From assembly GCF_016807805.1 (NCBI RefSeq), contig NZ_CP063362.1, positions 5,994,501 to 6,058,500 of the forward strand: 64,000 bases of DNA, given 5' to 3'. Positions 1 to 10,693 of the stretch are shown here, piece by piece (position 1 is the stretch's first letter; every line of letters begins with the position of its first letter). The stretch comes from Xanthobacter dioxanivorans. Lineage in GTDB: Bacteria > Pseudomonadota > Alphaproteobacteria > Rhizobiales > Xanthobacteraceae. The translations under genes were made by a program, and so were the position numbers. The notes beneath the pieces were generated by a model. That model was given only the letters and a program-made list of their open reading frames with translations, was not told the DNA's origin and ran no database searches.

Positions 1-740
1 GGCGAGGGCACGAGAGGAATTGCCGAGGCGCTCCACATTGAAGCCAGAGATTTGCTTCTTGAACCCACCGGGGCCGAGCAGCAGATTGGCTTTGGGGACG
101 CGGCAGTCCTCGAGATAGAGCTGACACCACTCCTCCCCGCTCATGAAGGGCGAGGGCTGGCCGATGGAGAAGCCCGGCATGCCGCGCTCCAGGAGAACCG
201 AGCCAATGCCCTTCACGCCGGGCCCGAAGCGCACATACACGAGGAACAGGTCGGCATCGGGGCTGTGAGTGGAGAACACCTTCGTGCCGTTGACGATATA
301 GCTGTCGCCATCCTCGCGCGCCGTGGTGCGCAACTCAGTCAGGGCGGAGCCGGCGTCTGGCTCCGTCATGCCGAGGCTGATGACCTTGCGCCCCTCCAAG
401 AGATCGGGCATGAAGCGGCGCTTCTGCTCAGCGCTGGCATATTCTGCGAAGGTGCGGATCGGGCCGAAATTTCCAGCCTGCACCACGTCGGCGCTGCGCG
501 GGCATACGGCTGCGATCTGCTCAATGGCGATGACCGCGTCCATGAGGGTACCCCCTGGCCGCCGTCCCCCTGCGGAATGGTGATACCGAGCAAGCCCAGT
601 CCAGCCAGTTCCCGAGCCACATCCAAGGGAAAGCGCGGGTCATGGGCACGCTTGAGAGCCCCCTCACGCAGGTTGTTTTCCGCGAACCGCCGCACAGAAT
701 CGGCAAACAACTGCTGCTCTTCGGTCATTGCGAATTTCAT
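1..740 (-). CDS. Acyl-CoA dehydrogenase, N-terminal part (window edge, one frameshift)
   Basis: FAD-dependent alpha,beta-dehydrogenation of an acyl-CoA, the first step of beta-oxidation. The protein starts MKFAMTEEQQLFADSVRRFA, a typical acyl-CoA dehydrogenase N-terminal helical domain. It continues, after a frame change, into GMTEPDAGSALTELRTTA, the family's middle-domain motif that lies against the flavin. The C-terminal domain with the catalytic base lies outside the window. The frame breaks at a C5 run (551-555; G on the coding strand); one extra base restores GDGGQGGTLMDAV. Nearby acyl-CoA synthetase, hydratase and thiolase genes fit a shared degradation pathway. Substrate chain type cannot be told. 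Confidence 0.85.
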
Positions 741-1231
741 CTAGGTGTATCCAATGTCTCAATCTGTCCAGGAACATTCCGCGGAGGGTTTGCCGCACCA
801 ACAACGCACGACGGATCGATCACGCAACATTCCCGTTGCCGCCAACGTTGCCGGGGGCGTTCCGGCGGGGATGCCGGGTCGCCAGCGCGGAATGGAGTCG
901 GTGCACTGATAAGCTTGGAACGGCGCGAAAGCACTCCACCGTTGCGGCTTAGCTCAATCCTCCCTGCGACCCGCTCCGGATCAGCGTGTTGCTGGGGCTC
1001 GCCGGGCTGCGTCACGGGGAAGGTTGCCCCGCAGTGAAAGGACTTAACACTTCAAAGATATCATAGAAGCATGACTTTTTATCATGTTTGCAGCAGAGCT
1101 TTCCAAATCGGTAGAGCTGCGGCTGAGGTCCATCACCGGAGGGCAATTGCGTCTATCGCCCGCTCAGGCAGGTCTCCGGGTTGAACAAAACTTTTCGCGA
1201 GTGCGCCGGCCAGCCCTCTTTGGAGCGGACA
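741..1231. other. Intergenic stretch, nothing recognised
   Basis: About 490 bases between two genes that both read leftward. Short open frames here look like chance frames in GC-rich DNA and no family motif is visible. The promoter of the acyl-CoA dehydrogenase gene should lie near 745-850, but I could not pick a convincing -35/-10 pair. Confidence 0.5.
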
Positions 1232-2125
1232 TCAGCGATCCTTGCCGGCCTCCTTGACCAGCCAGTTGCGGAAATTGCGCAGGCGACGGCGGTTGCCCAT
1301 GGCCTCCGGGATCACGAAATAATAGGCGAGGTCTCGCTTGACCGAGTGGGGATAGGGGCAAACAAGGCTGCGGTTGTCGAGTTCCGTCTTCAGCATGGTT
1401 GGCTGGCCCATGGCAATGCCGAGCCCGTCCACGGCCGCCTGATAGGTGAGCAGCGAACTCGGGAAGATCGTCGGCTGCTCCTCCTTCGGAATGACGAGGC
1501 CGAGGGAGGCGAACCAATGATCCCAGTCGCGGCGGCGATAATGGGAATGCAGGACCGGATACCGCAGGAGATCCAGCGGTCTCTCGATGGGCGGCCCGGT
1601 TTCCAGGAGCTTCGGGCTGCACACGGGCTCGAATGAATCTCCGAACAGGAGCGTTACTTGCGTACCTGGCCAGTCACCGTTGCCCAATTGGATGGCGGCA
1701 TCCACCCGGTGGCGGGTGAAGTCCACCGGAACCACGCTGGAATTGATTCGGATCTGCACCTCGGGATGGAGCGCCTGGAACTCTGGGAGGCGGCGCATCA
1801 GCCACTTGGCCATGAAGGTCTGGTAAACTTGGAGACGCAGCGGTTCGCGCTCGGAGGTTTGGGTGAGTCGGTCGGTGGCGTCCACGATGGCCTGGAAAGC
1901 AGGTCCCACCTCGGCCAGATACTGCACCCCGTCCGGAGTGAGCCTCAAACCCGGGCGCTCGCGCAAAAAAAGGCGCAACCCCAGAAAATGCTCCAAGACA
2001 GCAACCTGCCGGCTCACGGCGGATTGGCTGACGCTGAGTTCCTCTGCCGCCCGGGTGAAACTGCAATGCCGCGCCGCACACACAAATACATGCAGCGGAT
2101 TCAAGGGCGGTAAACGGGCGCTCAT
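1232..2125 (-). CDS. LysR-family transcriptional regulator (GcvA-like)
   Basis: A 297-residue DNA-binding regulator of usual LysR length. The N-terminal winged helix-turn-helix is clear (residues about 5-65: FVCAARHCSFTRAAEELSVS, then QSAVSRQVAVLE). A periplasmic-binding-protein-like effector domain follows (about 90-295), with SSLLTYQAAVDGLGIAMG typical of the GcvA/AmpR branch. It is divergent from the acyl-CoA synthetase operon that starts at 2355, the standard LysR arrangement, so it probably controls that operon in response to a pathway acid or CoA ester. The effector is unknown. The start at 2125 puts the HTH at the usual distance. Confidence 0.9.
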   Translation of the reverse strand: MSARLPPLNPLHVFVCAARHCSFTRAAEELSVSQSAVSRQVAVLEHFLGLRLFLRERPGLRLTPDGVQYLAEVGPAFQAIVDATDRLTQTSEREPLRLQVYQTFMAKWLMRRLPEFQALHPEVQIRINSSVVPVDFTRHRVDAAIQLGNGDWPGTQVTLLFGDSFEPVCSPKLLETGPPIERPLDLLRYPVLHSHYRRRDWDHWFASLGLVIPKEEQPTIFPSSLLTYQAAVDGLGIAMGQPTMLKTELDNRSLVCPYPHSVKRDLAYYFVIPEAMGNRRRLRNFRNWLVKEAGKDR

Positions 2126-2140
2126 GTAACTACATTACTA
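2124..2140. promoter_or_regulatory. Possible LysR operator in the divergent intergenic region
   Basis: A short inverted repeat, GTAA-CTACA-TTAC (2126-2138), lies just upstream of the lysR start in an otherwise GC-rich divergent region. It resembles the T-N11-A dyads that LysR proteins bind. The arms are only 4 bases, so this is weak. Confidence 0.25.
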
Positions 2141-2354
2141 AATCTCATGATGGGCCGACAAGTAGGAAGTTGCTCTCGCCCGGCAAGACCGAAAAAAGAC
2201 GGGAACACTCAAGCTGGCATCGGCATGCCCGTCACCTTCTGCGAACATGACGCCTTCGGCAGGGTCGCCAAGGCAGAAGAACCGGCGGCTTGGCCGCTTT
2301 CCATAAAACCCGGTCTCGGGCGCCCCCGCATCCGTCACCCAAGCAGTGTGTATC

Positions 2355-4472
2355 ATGATCTCCCTGCCCGCCATCTCCACTTCAGCGCCCCATTGGGCCC
2401 AGGCCCTTCTGCATCCGCGCTCCGTCGCCCTCGTCGGCATCTCGGACGATATGACGAAGACGGCGGCGCGCCCGCTCGCCTTTCTGCGCCGGGCGGGTTT
2501 CGCCGGCCGCATCTATCCGGTGAACCCCTCTCGCGCAACGGTGCAGGGCGAACCCGCCTTTCCCTCATTGTCGGCATTGCCGGAGGTGCCGGACCACGCC
2601 TTCATCCTCACCGGCACGCAGGCGGCCATAACCACCGTAGAGGAATGCGGGCGGCTCGGAATTCCGGTGGCGACGATCCTGGCCGGCGGTTTCTCGGAAG
2701 CGGGGCCGGAAGGCGCTGTCAACGAGATGTGGCTGAAGGAGGTGGCGCGGCGCCACGGCGTGCGGGTACTCGGCCCCTCCAGCATCGGCGTCGCCAACCT
2801 GAAGGAAAAGCTGATTCTCACCGCCAACGCTGCCTTCTCCGAACCCGACCTGCCCGTGGGCTCCGTCTTTGTCGGGTCACACTCCGGCAGCCTCATCGGC
2901 GCGCTCCTCTCGCGTGGCAAGGCACGCGGTGTTGGCTTCGCGGGATTGGTCTCGGTTGGGGCGGAAAGCGACCTCTCCATGGGCGAGATCTGCGCCGCGA
3001 CCCTCGATGATCCCGAGATTACCGGCTACCTGCTTTTCATCGAGACCATGCGCCATGCTGACACGTTGCAGGCCTTTGCTCTCCAGGCGGCGCAGCGGGG
3101 CAAGCCGGTCGCCGCGTACAAGCTAGGTCGTTCGCCAGAGGCGGCGGAACTTGCCGTGTCCCACACCGGCGCCCTCGCCGGTGCAGACGACATTGCCGAC
3201 ACCTTCCTGCGCGAATGCGGCATCGCCCGGGTCGAGTCCTTCGAGGGGCTCATCGACATCTTGCCCCTGCTCCAGCGATTACCGTCCAGCCCTCGCCACC
3301 GCGCGCCGACCGTCGGGGTGGTGACCACCACAGGCGGAGGCGCCGCCATGGTCGTGGACCAGCTTGCAATCCGTGGCGTGTCCGTGGTCGCACCTTCGGA
3401 CGCGACCCGGGAGCGGCTCGCTGCGGCGGGCGTGGATGGCGGGCACGGCCGCATCGTCGACTTGACTCTCGCGGGCACCCGTTACGACGTCATGAAAGCG
3501 ACCCTTGACGTGATGCTCAAGGCGCCGGAGTTCGACCTGGTGCTGGCGACGGTGGGCTCCTCCGCCCGCTTTCAGCCAGATCTGGCGGTCAAGCCACTGG
3601 TGGATACCGCTCGCACGCACGAACGCCCCTTCGCCGCCTTCGTCGTACCCGACGCGCCGAATGCCCTCCTGCACCTCGCCGCGGCCGGCATCCCGAATTT
3701 CCGGTCGCCGGAAACCTGCGGGGATGTCATCGCCGCCGCCTTCTCCCGCCGCCCTCCTCGGCCGGACCTGCCTTTGCTGGAGCCGTCTTACGCCACTTCT
3801 GGTCCCGCGCGCATGCTCGATGAGGCGGAGGCCTACGATCTCTTTCGTTCCGTCGGCATCACCCACGCGCCGGTCGCGCTCGTGGCACCGGGCACCGACA
3901 TTCCGGAGCTGCCCTTCCCCTATCCCGTCGTGGCGAAGGTGCTCGACGCCAACATTGCGCACAAGACAGACGTCGGCGGTGTCGTGCTCGGCATCCAGGA
4001 CCAGGCGGCCCTTGCCCGCGCCATCGAAGACATCCGCCGAACGGTGGAGGCACGCCGCCCCGACACGAGCGTTTCGCGCATCCTGGTGCAGCCCATGCAG
4101 CGAGGCCTAGGTGAGGCGTTGATCGGCCTGCGGCGGGACCCGCAGGTGGGGCCGATCGTGATTCTCGCAGCGGGCGGTGTCTTCACCGAACTCTACCACG
4201 ACCGCGCCCTCCGGCTCGCCCCGGTGGATCGTGACGGTGCTCGCGCCATGATCCAGGAGGTGCGGGCGATGAAGATCTTCGCGGGCTATCGAGGCAAGCC
4301 CAGGGGTGACCTGGACGCTCTGACGGACGCCATTGTCGCGGTCTCCCGCCTTGCCGCTCTGAGGGACCAAGTGGTACTGGACGCCGAGATCAACCCCGTC
4401 CTCATACTGCCTGAGGGCGAGGGCGTGGTCGCCGTGGACGCACTCGTGCGTGTCGCGGAGTACGCCCGATGA
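2355..4472 (+). CDS. Acyl-CoA synthetase, NDP-forming (acetate-CoA ligase family)
   Basis: Single-chain nucleotide-dependent acid:CoA ligase of about 705 residues, joining the two subunits of the ADP-forming acetyl-CoA synthetase family. Order seen: CoA-binding Rossmann domain (LHPRSVALVGISDD near the N-terminus), succinyl-CoA-ligase-like domains including SHTGALAGADDIAD, the likely phosphohistidine loop, then a C-terminal ATP-grasp domain (PVVAKVLDANIAHKTDVGGV, ILVQPM, GGVFTELYHDRALRLAP). I place the start at the ATG at 2355; an upstream start at 2346 adds three residues. The stop overlaps the next gene by four bases. It likely activates the carboxylic acid fed into the following beta-oxidation enzymes. 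Confidence 0.88.
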   Translation: MISLPAISTSAPHWAQALLHPRSVALVGISDDMTKTAARPLAFLRRAGFAGRIYPVNPSRATVQGEPAFPSLSALPEVPDHAFILTGTQAAITTVEECGRLGIPVATILAGGFSEAGPEGAVNEMWLKEVARRHGVRVLGPSSIGVANLKEKLILTANAAFSEPDLPVGSVFVGSHSGSLIGALLSRGKARGVGFAGLVSVGAESDLSMGEICAATLDDPEITGYLLFIETMRHADTLQAFALQAAQRGKPVAAYKLGRSPEAAELAVSHTGALAGADDIADTFLRECGIARVESFEGLIDILPLLQRLPSSPRHRAPTVGVVTTTGGGAAMVVDQLAIRGVSVVAPSDATRERLAAAGVDGGHGRIVDLTLAGTRYDVMKATLDVMLKAPEFDLVLATVGSSARFQPDLAVKPLVDTARTHERPFAAFVVPDAPNALLHLAAAGIPNFRSPETCGDVIAAAFSRRPPRPDLPLLEPSYATSGPARMLDEAEAYDLFRSVGITHAPVALVAPGTDIPELPFPYPVVAKVLDANIAHKTDVGGVVLGIQDQAALARAIEDIRRTVEARRPDTSVSRILVQPMQRGLGEALIGLRRDPQVGPIVILAAGGVFTELYHDRALRLAPVDRDGARAMIQEVRAMKIFAGYRGKPRGDLDALTDAIVAVSRLAALRDQVVLDAEINPVLILPEGEGVVAVDALVRVAEYAR

Positions 4473-6574
4473 CCTCTTCAGCGCCTGCCGCCGAGCCCCG
4501 CCCCGCGGTCCGCACCGAGCGGGAGGGGGCCGTCGCCGTCATTCTCATCGACAATCCACCGGTGAATGCCGGCTCCCTGGCGGTGCGTGAAGGGCTACTT
4601 GCAGCCTTGACCGCGGCAGCGTCTGACCCCTCGGTTGCGGCCGTTGTGATCATGGGTGACGGCCGCTCCTTCATTTCCGGCTCCGATCTAAAGGAGTTCG
4701 ACCTGCCACTGGCCGAGCCTCAGTTGCCGGCGGTAATCCGCGCCGTCGAGGACTGCCCGAAGACGGTGGTGGCAGCGTTGCACGGTGCAGCGCTAGGCGG
4801 TGGTTTCGAGCTAGCCCTCGGCTGCGACGCTCGCATCGCCACCACCGCCACGGTGGTGGCCCTGCCCGAGGCAACGCTGGGCATGATCCCCGGCGCTGGC
4901 GGCACCCAGCGCCTGCCCCGCATGGTCGGCACCACCCTCGCCATCGATCTCGTGTGCTCCGGCCGCCGCGTTGAAGCCGAAGAGGCTTTGCGCTACGGCA
5001 TGATCGATCAGGTGGCGAAGGGCAACCTGCGCGCGGCCGCCACGGCCCTTGCACTTACCCTCGCCGGTCGCAAGAGCCTGGTGATTGAGCGTGCCGTACC
5101 CGACGACGGCGCCGACGAGGAGGTGGCCGCCGCAGCGGCCCTTAAGGCCGGCCGCAACCGTCCCCACATTGCTGCTGCGATCCGGCACGTGCGCGCCGCC
5201 CGCAGCGTGCCAGCCGCACGGGCATTGGCCGACGAGCGGGCCGACTTTCAACGCTTGAGGGTTTCACCCGAGGCAAAGGCGATCCGCCACCTCTTCTTCG
5301 CAGAGCGCGAAGCCGCCCGCGGCGGTGGCCTCAACAAAGTGCCGCCGCGTCCCCTCGCCCGTTTCGGTGTGGTGGGCGCGGGCACCATGGGCGCGGGCAT
5401 CGCGCTGGCCGCCCTCCAGACGGATCTATCCGTGGTGCTGGTCGAGCGAGACCCGGCGGCGCTCCAACGGGGTCTTACCACCATCAAAGCCCAAATCGCC
5501 CGGCGGGTGGAAACCGGACGCCTAACCGAAGCGGATGTGAACGCTATGAGCGTCCGCCTGACGGCGGGCCTCGACCTCGGCGCCCTTGCAGACTGTGACC
5601 TCATCGCAGAGGCCGTGGTCGAAGACCTCGCCGTGAAGACAGCGGTGTTCCGCACCCTTGATGGCCTCGCCAGGCCCGGCGCGGTCTTGGCCTCCAACAC
5701 CTCCTATCTCAATCTGGACGCCATCGCCGCCGCGACGGGTCGGCCGCAGGACGTGATCGGCCTGCATTTCTTCAGCCCCGCCCATGTGATGCGTCTGCTG
5801 GAAGTAGTGCGCGGCAAGGACAGCGCCGAAGACGCCCTCGCCACGGGTCTTGCCCTGGCGAACCGGCTCGGCAAGCAACCGGTGGTGGCCGGCAATCGGT
5901 TCGGCTTCATCGGCAACCGCCTTTATGCCGCCTATCGTCTCCACTGCGAGTTCATGCTCGAGGAGGGGACCCTTCCGCAGGACGTGGACAAGGCCCTGGA
6001 AGCCTTCGGCTTCGCCATGGGGCCGTTCGCCGTGGCCGATCTCTCCGGCCTCGACATTGCCTGGCGCATGCGCCTACAGCAGGCCTCCACCCGCGACCCG
6101 GCCGCGCGTTACGTCACCATCCCCGACCGGCTGTGCGAAATGGGACGGCTCGGTCGCAAGACCGGAGCCGGCTATTATCGCTATAAGGATGGCCCCGCGC
6201 GCGGTGCGCCCGATCCGGAGGTGGAAGCCATCATTCTGGCCGCCTCGGCGGACGCTGGGCGCACGCGCCATTCCTTCACCGCCGAGGAAATCGTTCGCCG
6301 GGCGCTGCTCGCTCTGGCCAACGAGGCGGCCGTTGTCCTTGCCGATGGCGCCGCGATGAATGCAGACGACATCGACGTGGTTCTGGTGAACGGCTACGGC
6401 TTTCCGCGCTGGGCGGGTGGCCCGGTTCATTGGGCGCGGAACGAGGACCCCGGGCAGCTCATCAGCGACTGCGATTCGCTCGTGACCCTCGCCGGCCCCG
6501 GCACCCGTCGCGGGGACCTGTCCCTTCTCCTCAGGCCGCCCTCTGGCCGGGGGCACGTCCGGGCCAGAGGCTAG
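4469..6574 (+). CDS. Bifunctional enoyl-CoA hydratase / 3-hydroxyacyl-CoA dehydrogenase (FadJ/FadB-like)
   Basis: A 701-residue fused beta-oxidation enzyme. The N-terminal crotonase domain has the oxyanion-hole segments (FISGSDLKEF; GAALGGGFELALGCDA) and both catalytic glutamates (the E of GGGFE and of ALPEATLGMIPGAGG). Residues about 295-580 form the NAD-binding dehydrogenase (FGVVGAGTMGAGIALAA; GLHFFSPAHVM), followed by the C-terminal helical dehydrogenase domains. The ATG overlaps the stop of the synthetase gene (ATGA), so the two are co-translated. It hydrates the trans-2-enoyl-CoA and oxidises the 3-hydroxyacyl-CoA to a 3-ketoacyl-CoA. Length and domain order are normal. Confidence 0.92.
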   Translation: MTSSAPAAEPRPAVRTEREGAVAVILIDNPPVNAGSLAVREGLLAALTAAASDPSVAAVVIMGDGRSFISGSDLKEFDLPLAEPQLPAVIRAVEDCPKTVVAALHGAALGGGFELALGCDARIATTATVVALPEATLGMIPGAGGTQRLPRMVGTTLAIDLVCSGRRVEAEEALRYGMIDQVAKGNLRAAATALALTLAGRKSLVIERAVPDDGADEEVAAAAALKAGRNRPHIAAAIRHVRAARSVPAARALADERADFQRLRVSPEAKAIRHLFFAEREAARGGGLNKVPPRPLARFGVVGAGTMGAGIALAALQTDLSVVLVERDPAALQRGLTTIKAQIARRVETGRLTEADVNAMSVRLTAGLDLGALADCDLIAEAVVEDLAVKTAVFRTLDGLARPGAVLASNTSYLNLDAIAAATGRPQDVIGLHFFSPAHVMRLLEVVRGKDSAEDALATGLALANRLGKQPVVAGNRFGFIGNRLYAAYRLHCEFMLEEGTLPQDVDKALEAFGFAMGPFAVADLSGLDIAWRMRLQQASTRDPAARYVTIPDRLCEMGRLGRKTGAGYYRYKDGPARGAPDPEVEAIILAASADAGRTRHSFTAEEIVRRALLALANEAAVVLADGAAMNADDIDVVLVNGYGFPRWAGGPVHWARNEDPGQLISDCDSLVTLAGPGTRRGDLSLLLRPPSGRGHVRARG

Positions 6575-6664
6575 GGGGCCGCCATTCGAAGCGAGGCCCC
6601 GCCGCGCGGCTGCTGCAACGATATCTCAAGAAAAATCATATCTTCAGAGCGAGAGAAACGTCCC

Positions 6665-8398
6665 ATGATCAATAAACACGCCAACGACCGCGTTGACTGT
6701 GGCGACGACCATTGGTGCGATGTCCTGATTGTCGGTTCCGGTGCCGGCGGACTGGCCACAGCCATCACCGCACGGATGGCCGGCCTGGATGTCCTCGTGG
6801 TGGAGAAGGCGCCGGTCTTTGGCGGCACGACGGCCGTCTCGGGCGGCTATGTCTGGGTTCCGGGCAACTCATTGGCGGCGAAGGCGGGTGTTGAAGATGA
6901 TATCGACAATTGCCGTCGCTATCTGCAAGCCGAGCTGGGCAATGCCTATGATGAGGCGTTGATCGAGACATATCTCGCGCGCGGACCGGAGATGATCGAC
7001 TTCTTCATGAACGAGGTCGGCATCCCCTTTATCAGCACAAAAATGCCAGACTACCATTCGAATCAACCGGGTGCCTTGACATATGGGCGCTCGCTGCAAG
7101 TCGAGCCGGTCAATGCTCGGATCCTCGGTGCCGAGCTGCGGCGCCTGCGGCCACTGCCACGCGAGCTCTCCCTCTTCGGCATGGGTATCTCGTCAGGATC
7201 GGACCTGAGCCACTTCTACAAGGTTGGCCGATCGGTTCGCTCGACCATCCGGGTCGCAAGCCTGCTGCTCAAATACGGTTACGACACCGTTCGCTACGGC
7301 AGGGGGCAAACGCTCGTCAACGGCAATGCCCTGGTGGCCCGCCTTGCCAGCGCCCTGTTTCGCCTGCGCACGCCCCTGTGGACGTTCGCACCCGCCACCG
7401 AGCTCATTCTCGAAAACGGCCGGGTCACGGGGGCGATCGTCAATCGCAACGGACGCCTTGTCCGGGTCAGGACGCGGCGGGCCGTGGTGCTTTCCAGTGG
7501 CGGCTTCGCCCAGAATACGGAACGCCGGTCGAAGATCTATTCCCATCCTGCGCTGGAGGATGAGCACATCTCGCTGACCGCGCCCGGCAATGTGGGCGAC
7601 GGCGCGCGCATGGCGGAGTCGGCGGGGGGCTATGTCACATCGGACATTCCAAATGCCGGCGCTTGGATGCCGATTTCCCGCGTTCCCCACCCGGATGGGA
7701 CGGTCGGAGCTATCATCCACTCGGTCAATCAGGGCAAGCCCGGAGTAATCGCCGTGCTACGGAATGGACGCCGGTTTGCCGACGAGAGCATGTCTTACCA
7801 TGATCTGGTCGCGCACATGATTGCCTCTCCGGAGAGCGGCCGCCCCACCGGTGCCTTCCTGATCTGCGACCACAATGCCTTCTCGAAATATGGCCTCGGC
7901 TATGCGAAGCCCTTCCTGTCGACCAAAGCATTGATCGACGCCGGCTACCTCTACAAGGCGGAGTCGATTGCAGCGATCGCATCGCAGATCGGGGTTGATC
8001 CGGACGAACTCGGCAAAACGGTCGCAAACTACAACCAGAACGCCATGAGCGGGAAGGATCCGGAGTGCGGCAAAGGCACGACGACCTACGGATATTACCT
8101 CGGCGATGCGAGCAATCCCTACAATCCGAATGTGGCGCCCCTCACCAAAGCGCCTTTCTACGCGGTGTGGGTTTATGCTGGCGACATCGGAAACTTTGCC
8201 GGCCTGAAGGCCGATCAGTATTCACGTGTCCTGACGCCGGACGGCTGCGTGGTGTCCGGGCTCTATGCCGTCGGCAACGACAGGGCCAGCATCTTCTGCG
8301 GCCGCTACCCAGGCGGCGGAGCACTGATCGGACCAGCCATGACGTTTGGTTTTATCGCCGCGCGTCATATTGCCGACAATGCGCCTAACGCGCATTAA
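6665..8398 (+). CDS. FAD-dependent dehydrogenase, 3-ketosteroid-delta1-dehydrogenase / fumarate reductase family
   Basis: A 577-residue flavoprotein. N-terminal dinucleotide fold CDVLIVGSGAGGLATAITA with VVEKAPVFGGTTAVSGGYVW, an internal substrate-binding cap domain, and the C-terminal GGGALIGPAMTFGFIAARHI flavin loop. The GGTTAVSGG/W pattern is shared with 3-ketosteroid delta1-dehydrogenases and related 'FAD-binding protein' oxidoreductases rather than respiratory fumarate reductases. No signal peptide, so cytoplasmic. It lies between a FadJ-like gene and a thiolase, which suggests desaturation of a cyclic or branched ketone intermediate. I infer this from context; the actual substrate is not shown. 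Confidence 0.8.
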   Translation: MINKHANDRVDCGDDHWCDVLIVGSGAGGLATAITARMAGLDVLVVEKAPVFGGTTAVSGGYVWVPGNSLAAKAGVEDDIDNCRRYLQAELGNAYDEALIETYLARGPEMIDFFMNEVGIPFISTKMPDYHSNQPGALTYGRSLQVEPVNARILGAELRRLRPLPRELSLFGMGISSGSDLSHFYKVGRSVRSTIRVASLLLKYGYDTVRYGRGQTLVNGNALVARLASALFRLRTPLWTFAPATELILENGRVTGAIVNRNGRLVRVRTRRAVVLSSGGFAQNTERRSKIYSHPALEDEHISLTAPGNVGDGARMAESAGGYVTSDIPNAGAWMPISRVPHPDGTVGAIIHSVNQGKPGVIAVLRNGRRFADESMSYHDLVAHMIASPESGRPTGAFLICDHNAFSKYGLGYAKPFLSTKALIDAGYLYKAESIAAIASQIGVDPDELGKTVANYNQNAMSGKDPECGKGTTTYGYYLGDASNPYNPNVAPLTKAPFYAVWVYAGDIGNFAGLKADQYSRVLTPDGCVVSGLYAVGNDRASIFCGRYPGGGALIGPAMTFGFIAARHIADNAPNAH

Positions 8399-8679
8399 AC
8401 GCCCTCGACGTCTCACCGCCAACCGCCAACGCAAGGCTTAATCGGCTCATGGGGGATGATCCCGTCAGCTTTCAAAGCTGGCTCTCGAAGGCTTCCTATG
8501 GTCGCCGCCCTGAACGCCCTTCGGTCGGCTTTTGGGCGATGACCGCTACCGCGCGTCCCATCTGCTACGCCGCGGTGTGTTGCGTTGGGACAGGCGCTCG
8601 CCCAGACGGACGCCAGGGCGCCCGCACACTGATCTCGGCCTCCAGGTCGACAAGGAGGGGCCGCGCGCGGCCTGATGCC

Positions 8680-9885
<1,206 letters not shown>

Positions 9886-9912
9886 AGCAAGAAGAGATCC
9901 GGGGAGGAATTG

Positions 9913-10692
9913 ATGAACGCTCCACCAAGTCAGACCAAAGGCGACGACATTGTCGACGCCCGCGGCCTTACGAAGGAATTCAAGGGGTTTGCTGCGGTCA
10001 AGGACGTGGATCTGAGGATTCGCCGGCACACGATCCACGCCCTGATCGGGCCGAACGGTGCCGGCAAGACCACATGTTTCAACCTCATCACCAAGTTTCT
10101 GGAGCCCACACGCGGCTCGATCCACCTGAACGGGCACGACATCACCCGCACCAAGCCGGCCGACGTCGCCCGCCTCGGGATGGTGAGATCGTTCCAGATT
10201 TCGGCGACGTTCCCCCATCTCACGGTGCTTGAGAACGTGCGCATCGCCCTGCAGCGTCCGGTGGGCAATTCGTTCCATTTCTGGAGCGCGGAGACGTCGC
10301 TCGACGTCCTCAACGACCGCGCCATGCAATTGCTCGCCGACGTTGATCTCACATCCTACGCCCGGCATCTGGCGGTCGAGCTGCCCTACGGTCGCAAGCG
10401 CGCCCTGGAGATCGCCACCACCCTGGCGCTCGAGCCGGAGATGCTGCTGCTCGACGAGCCCACCTCCGGCATGGGCCGCGAGGACATCGCCCGCACCGCC
10501 GACCTGATCCGCCGGGTATCGGCCAATCGCACCATCCTGATGGTGGAGCACAACCTGTCCGTGGTGGCCGACCTCTCAGACACGATCACCGTGCTGGCGC
10601 GGGGCGAGATCCTCACCGAGGGGCCCTATTCGGACGTGTCGAAGAACCCGCAGGTGATCGAGGCCTATATGGGCACCGGTGGAGCACATTGA
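9913..10692 (+). CDS. livG: Branched-chain amino acid type ABC transporter ATP-binding protein (LivG)
   Basis: Cytoplasmic ATPase of a HAAT-family importer, about 259 residues. Walker A is GPNGAGKTT and Walker B LLLDEPTSGM; VEHNLSVVADLSD is the switch-histidine region. The signature loop (ELPYGRKRALEIATTL) is the LivG form. A strong ribosome-binding site (GGGGAGGA, 9901-9908) lies four bases before the ATG at 9913. It is first in livG-F-H-M. Liv-type importers near acyl-CoA genes often carry aromatic or organic acids, so the true cargo is open. Confidence 0.9.
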   Translation: MNAPPSQTKGDDIVDARGLTKEFKGFAAVKDVDLRIRRHTIHALIGPNGAGKTTCFNLITKFLEPTRGSIHLNGHDITRTKPADVARLGMVRSFQISATFPHLTVLENVRIALQRPVGNSFHFWSAETSLDVLNDRAMQLLADVDLTSYARHLAVELPYGRKRALEIATTLALEPEMLLLDEPTSGMGREDIARTADLIRRVSANRTILMVEHNLSVVADLSDTITVLARGEILTEGPYSDVSKNPQVIEAYMGTGGAH

Positions 10693-10693
10693 G

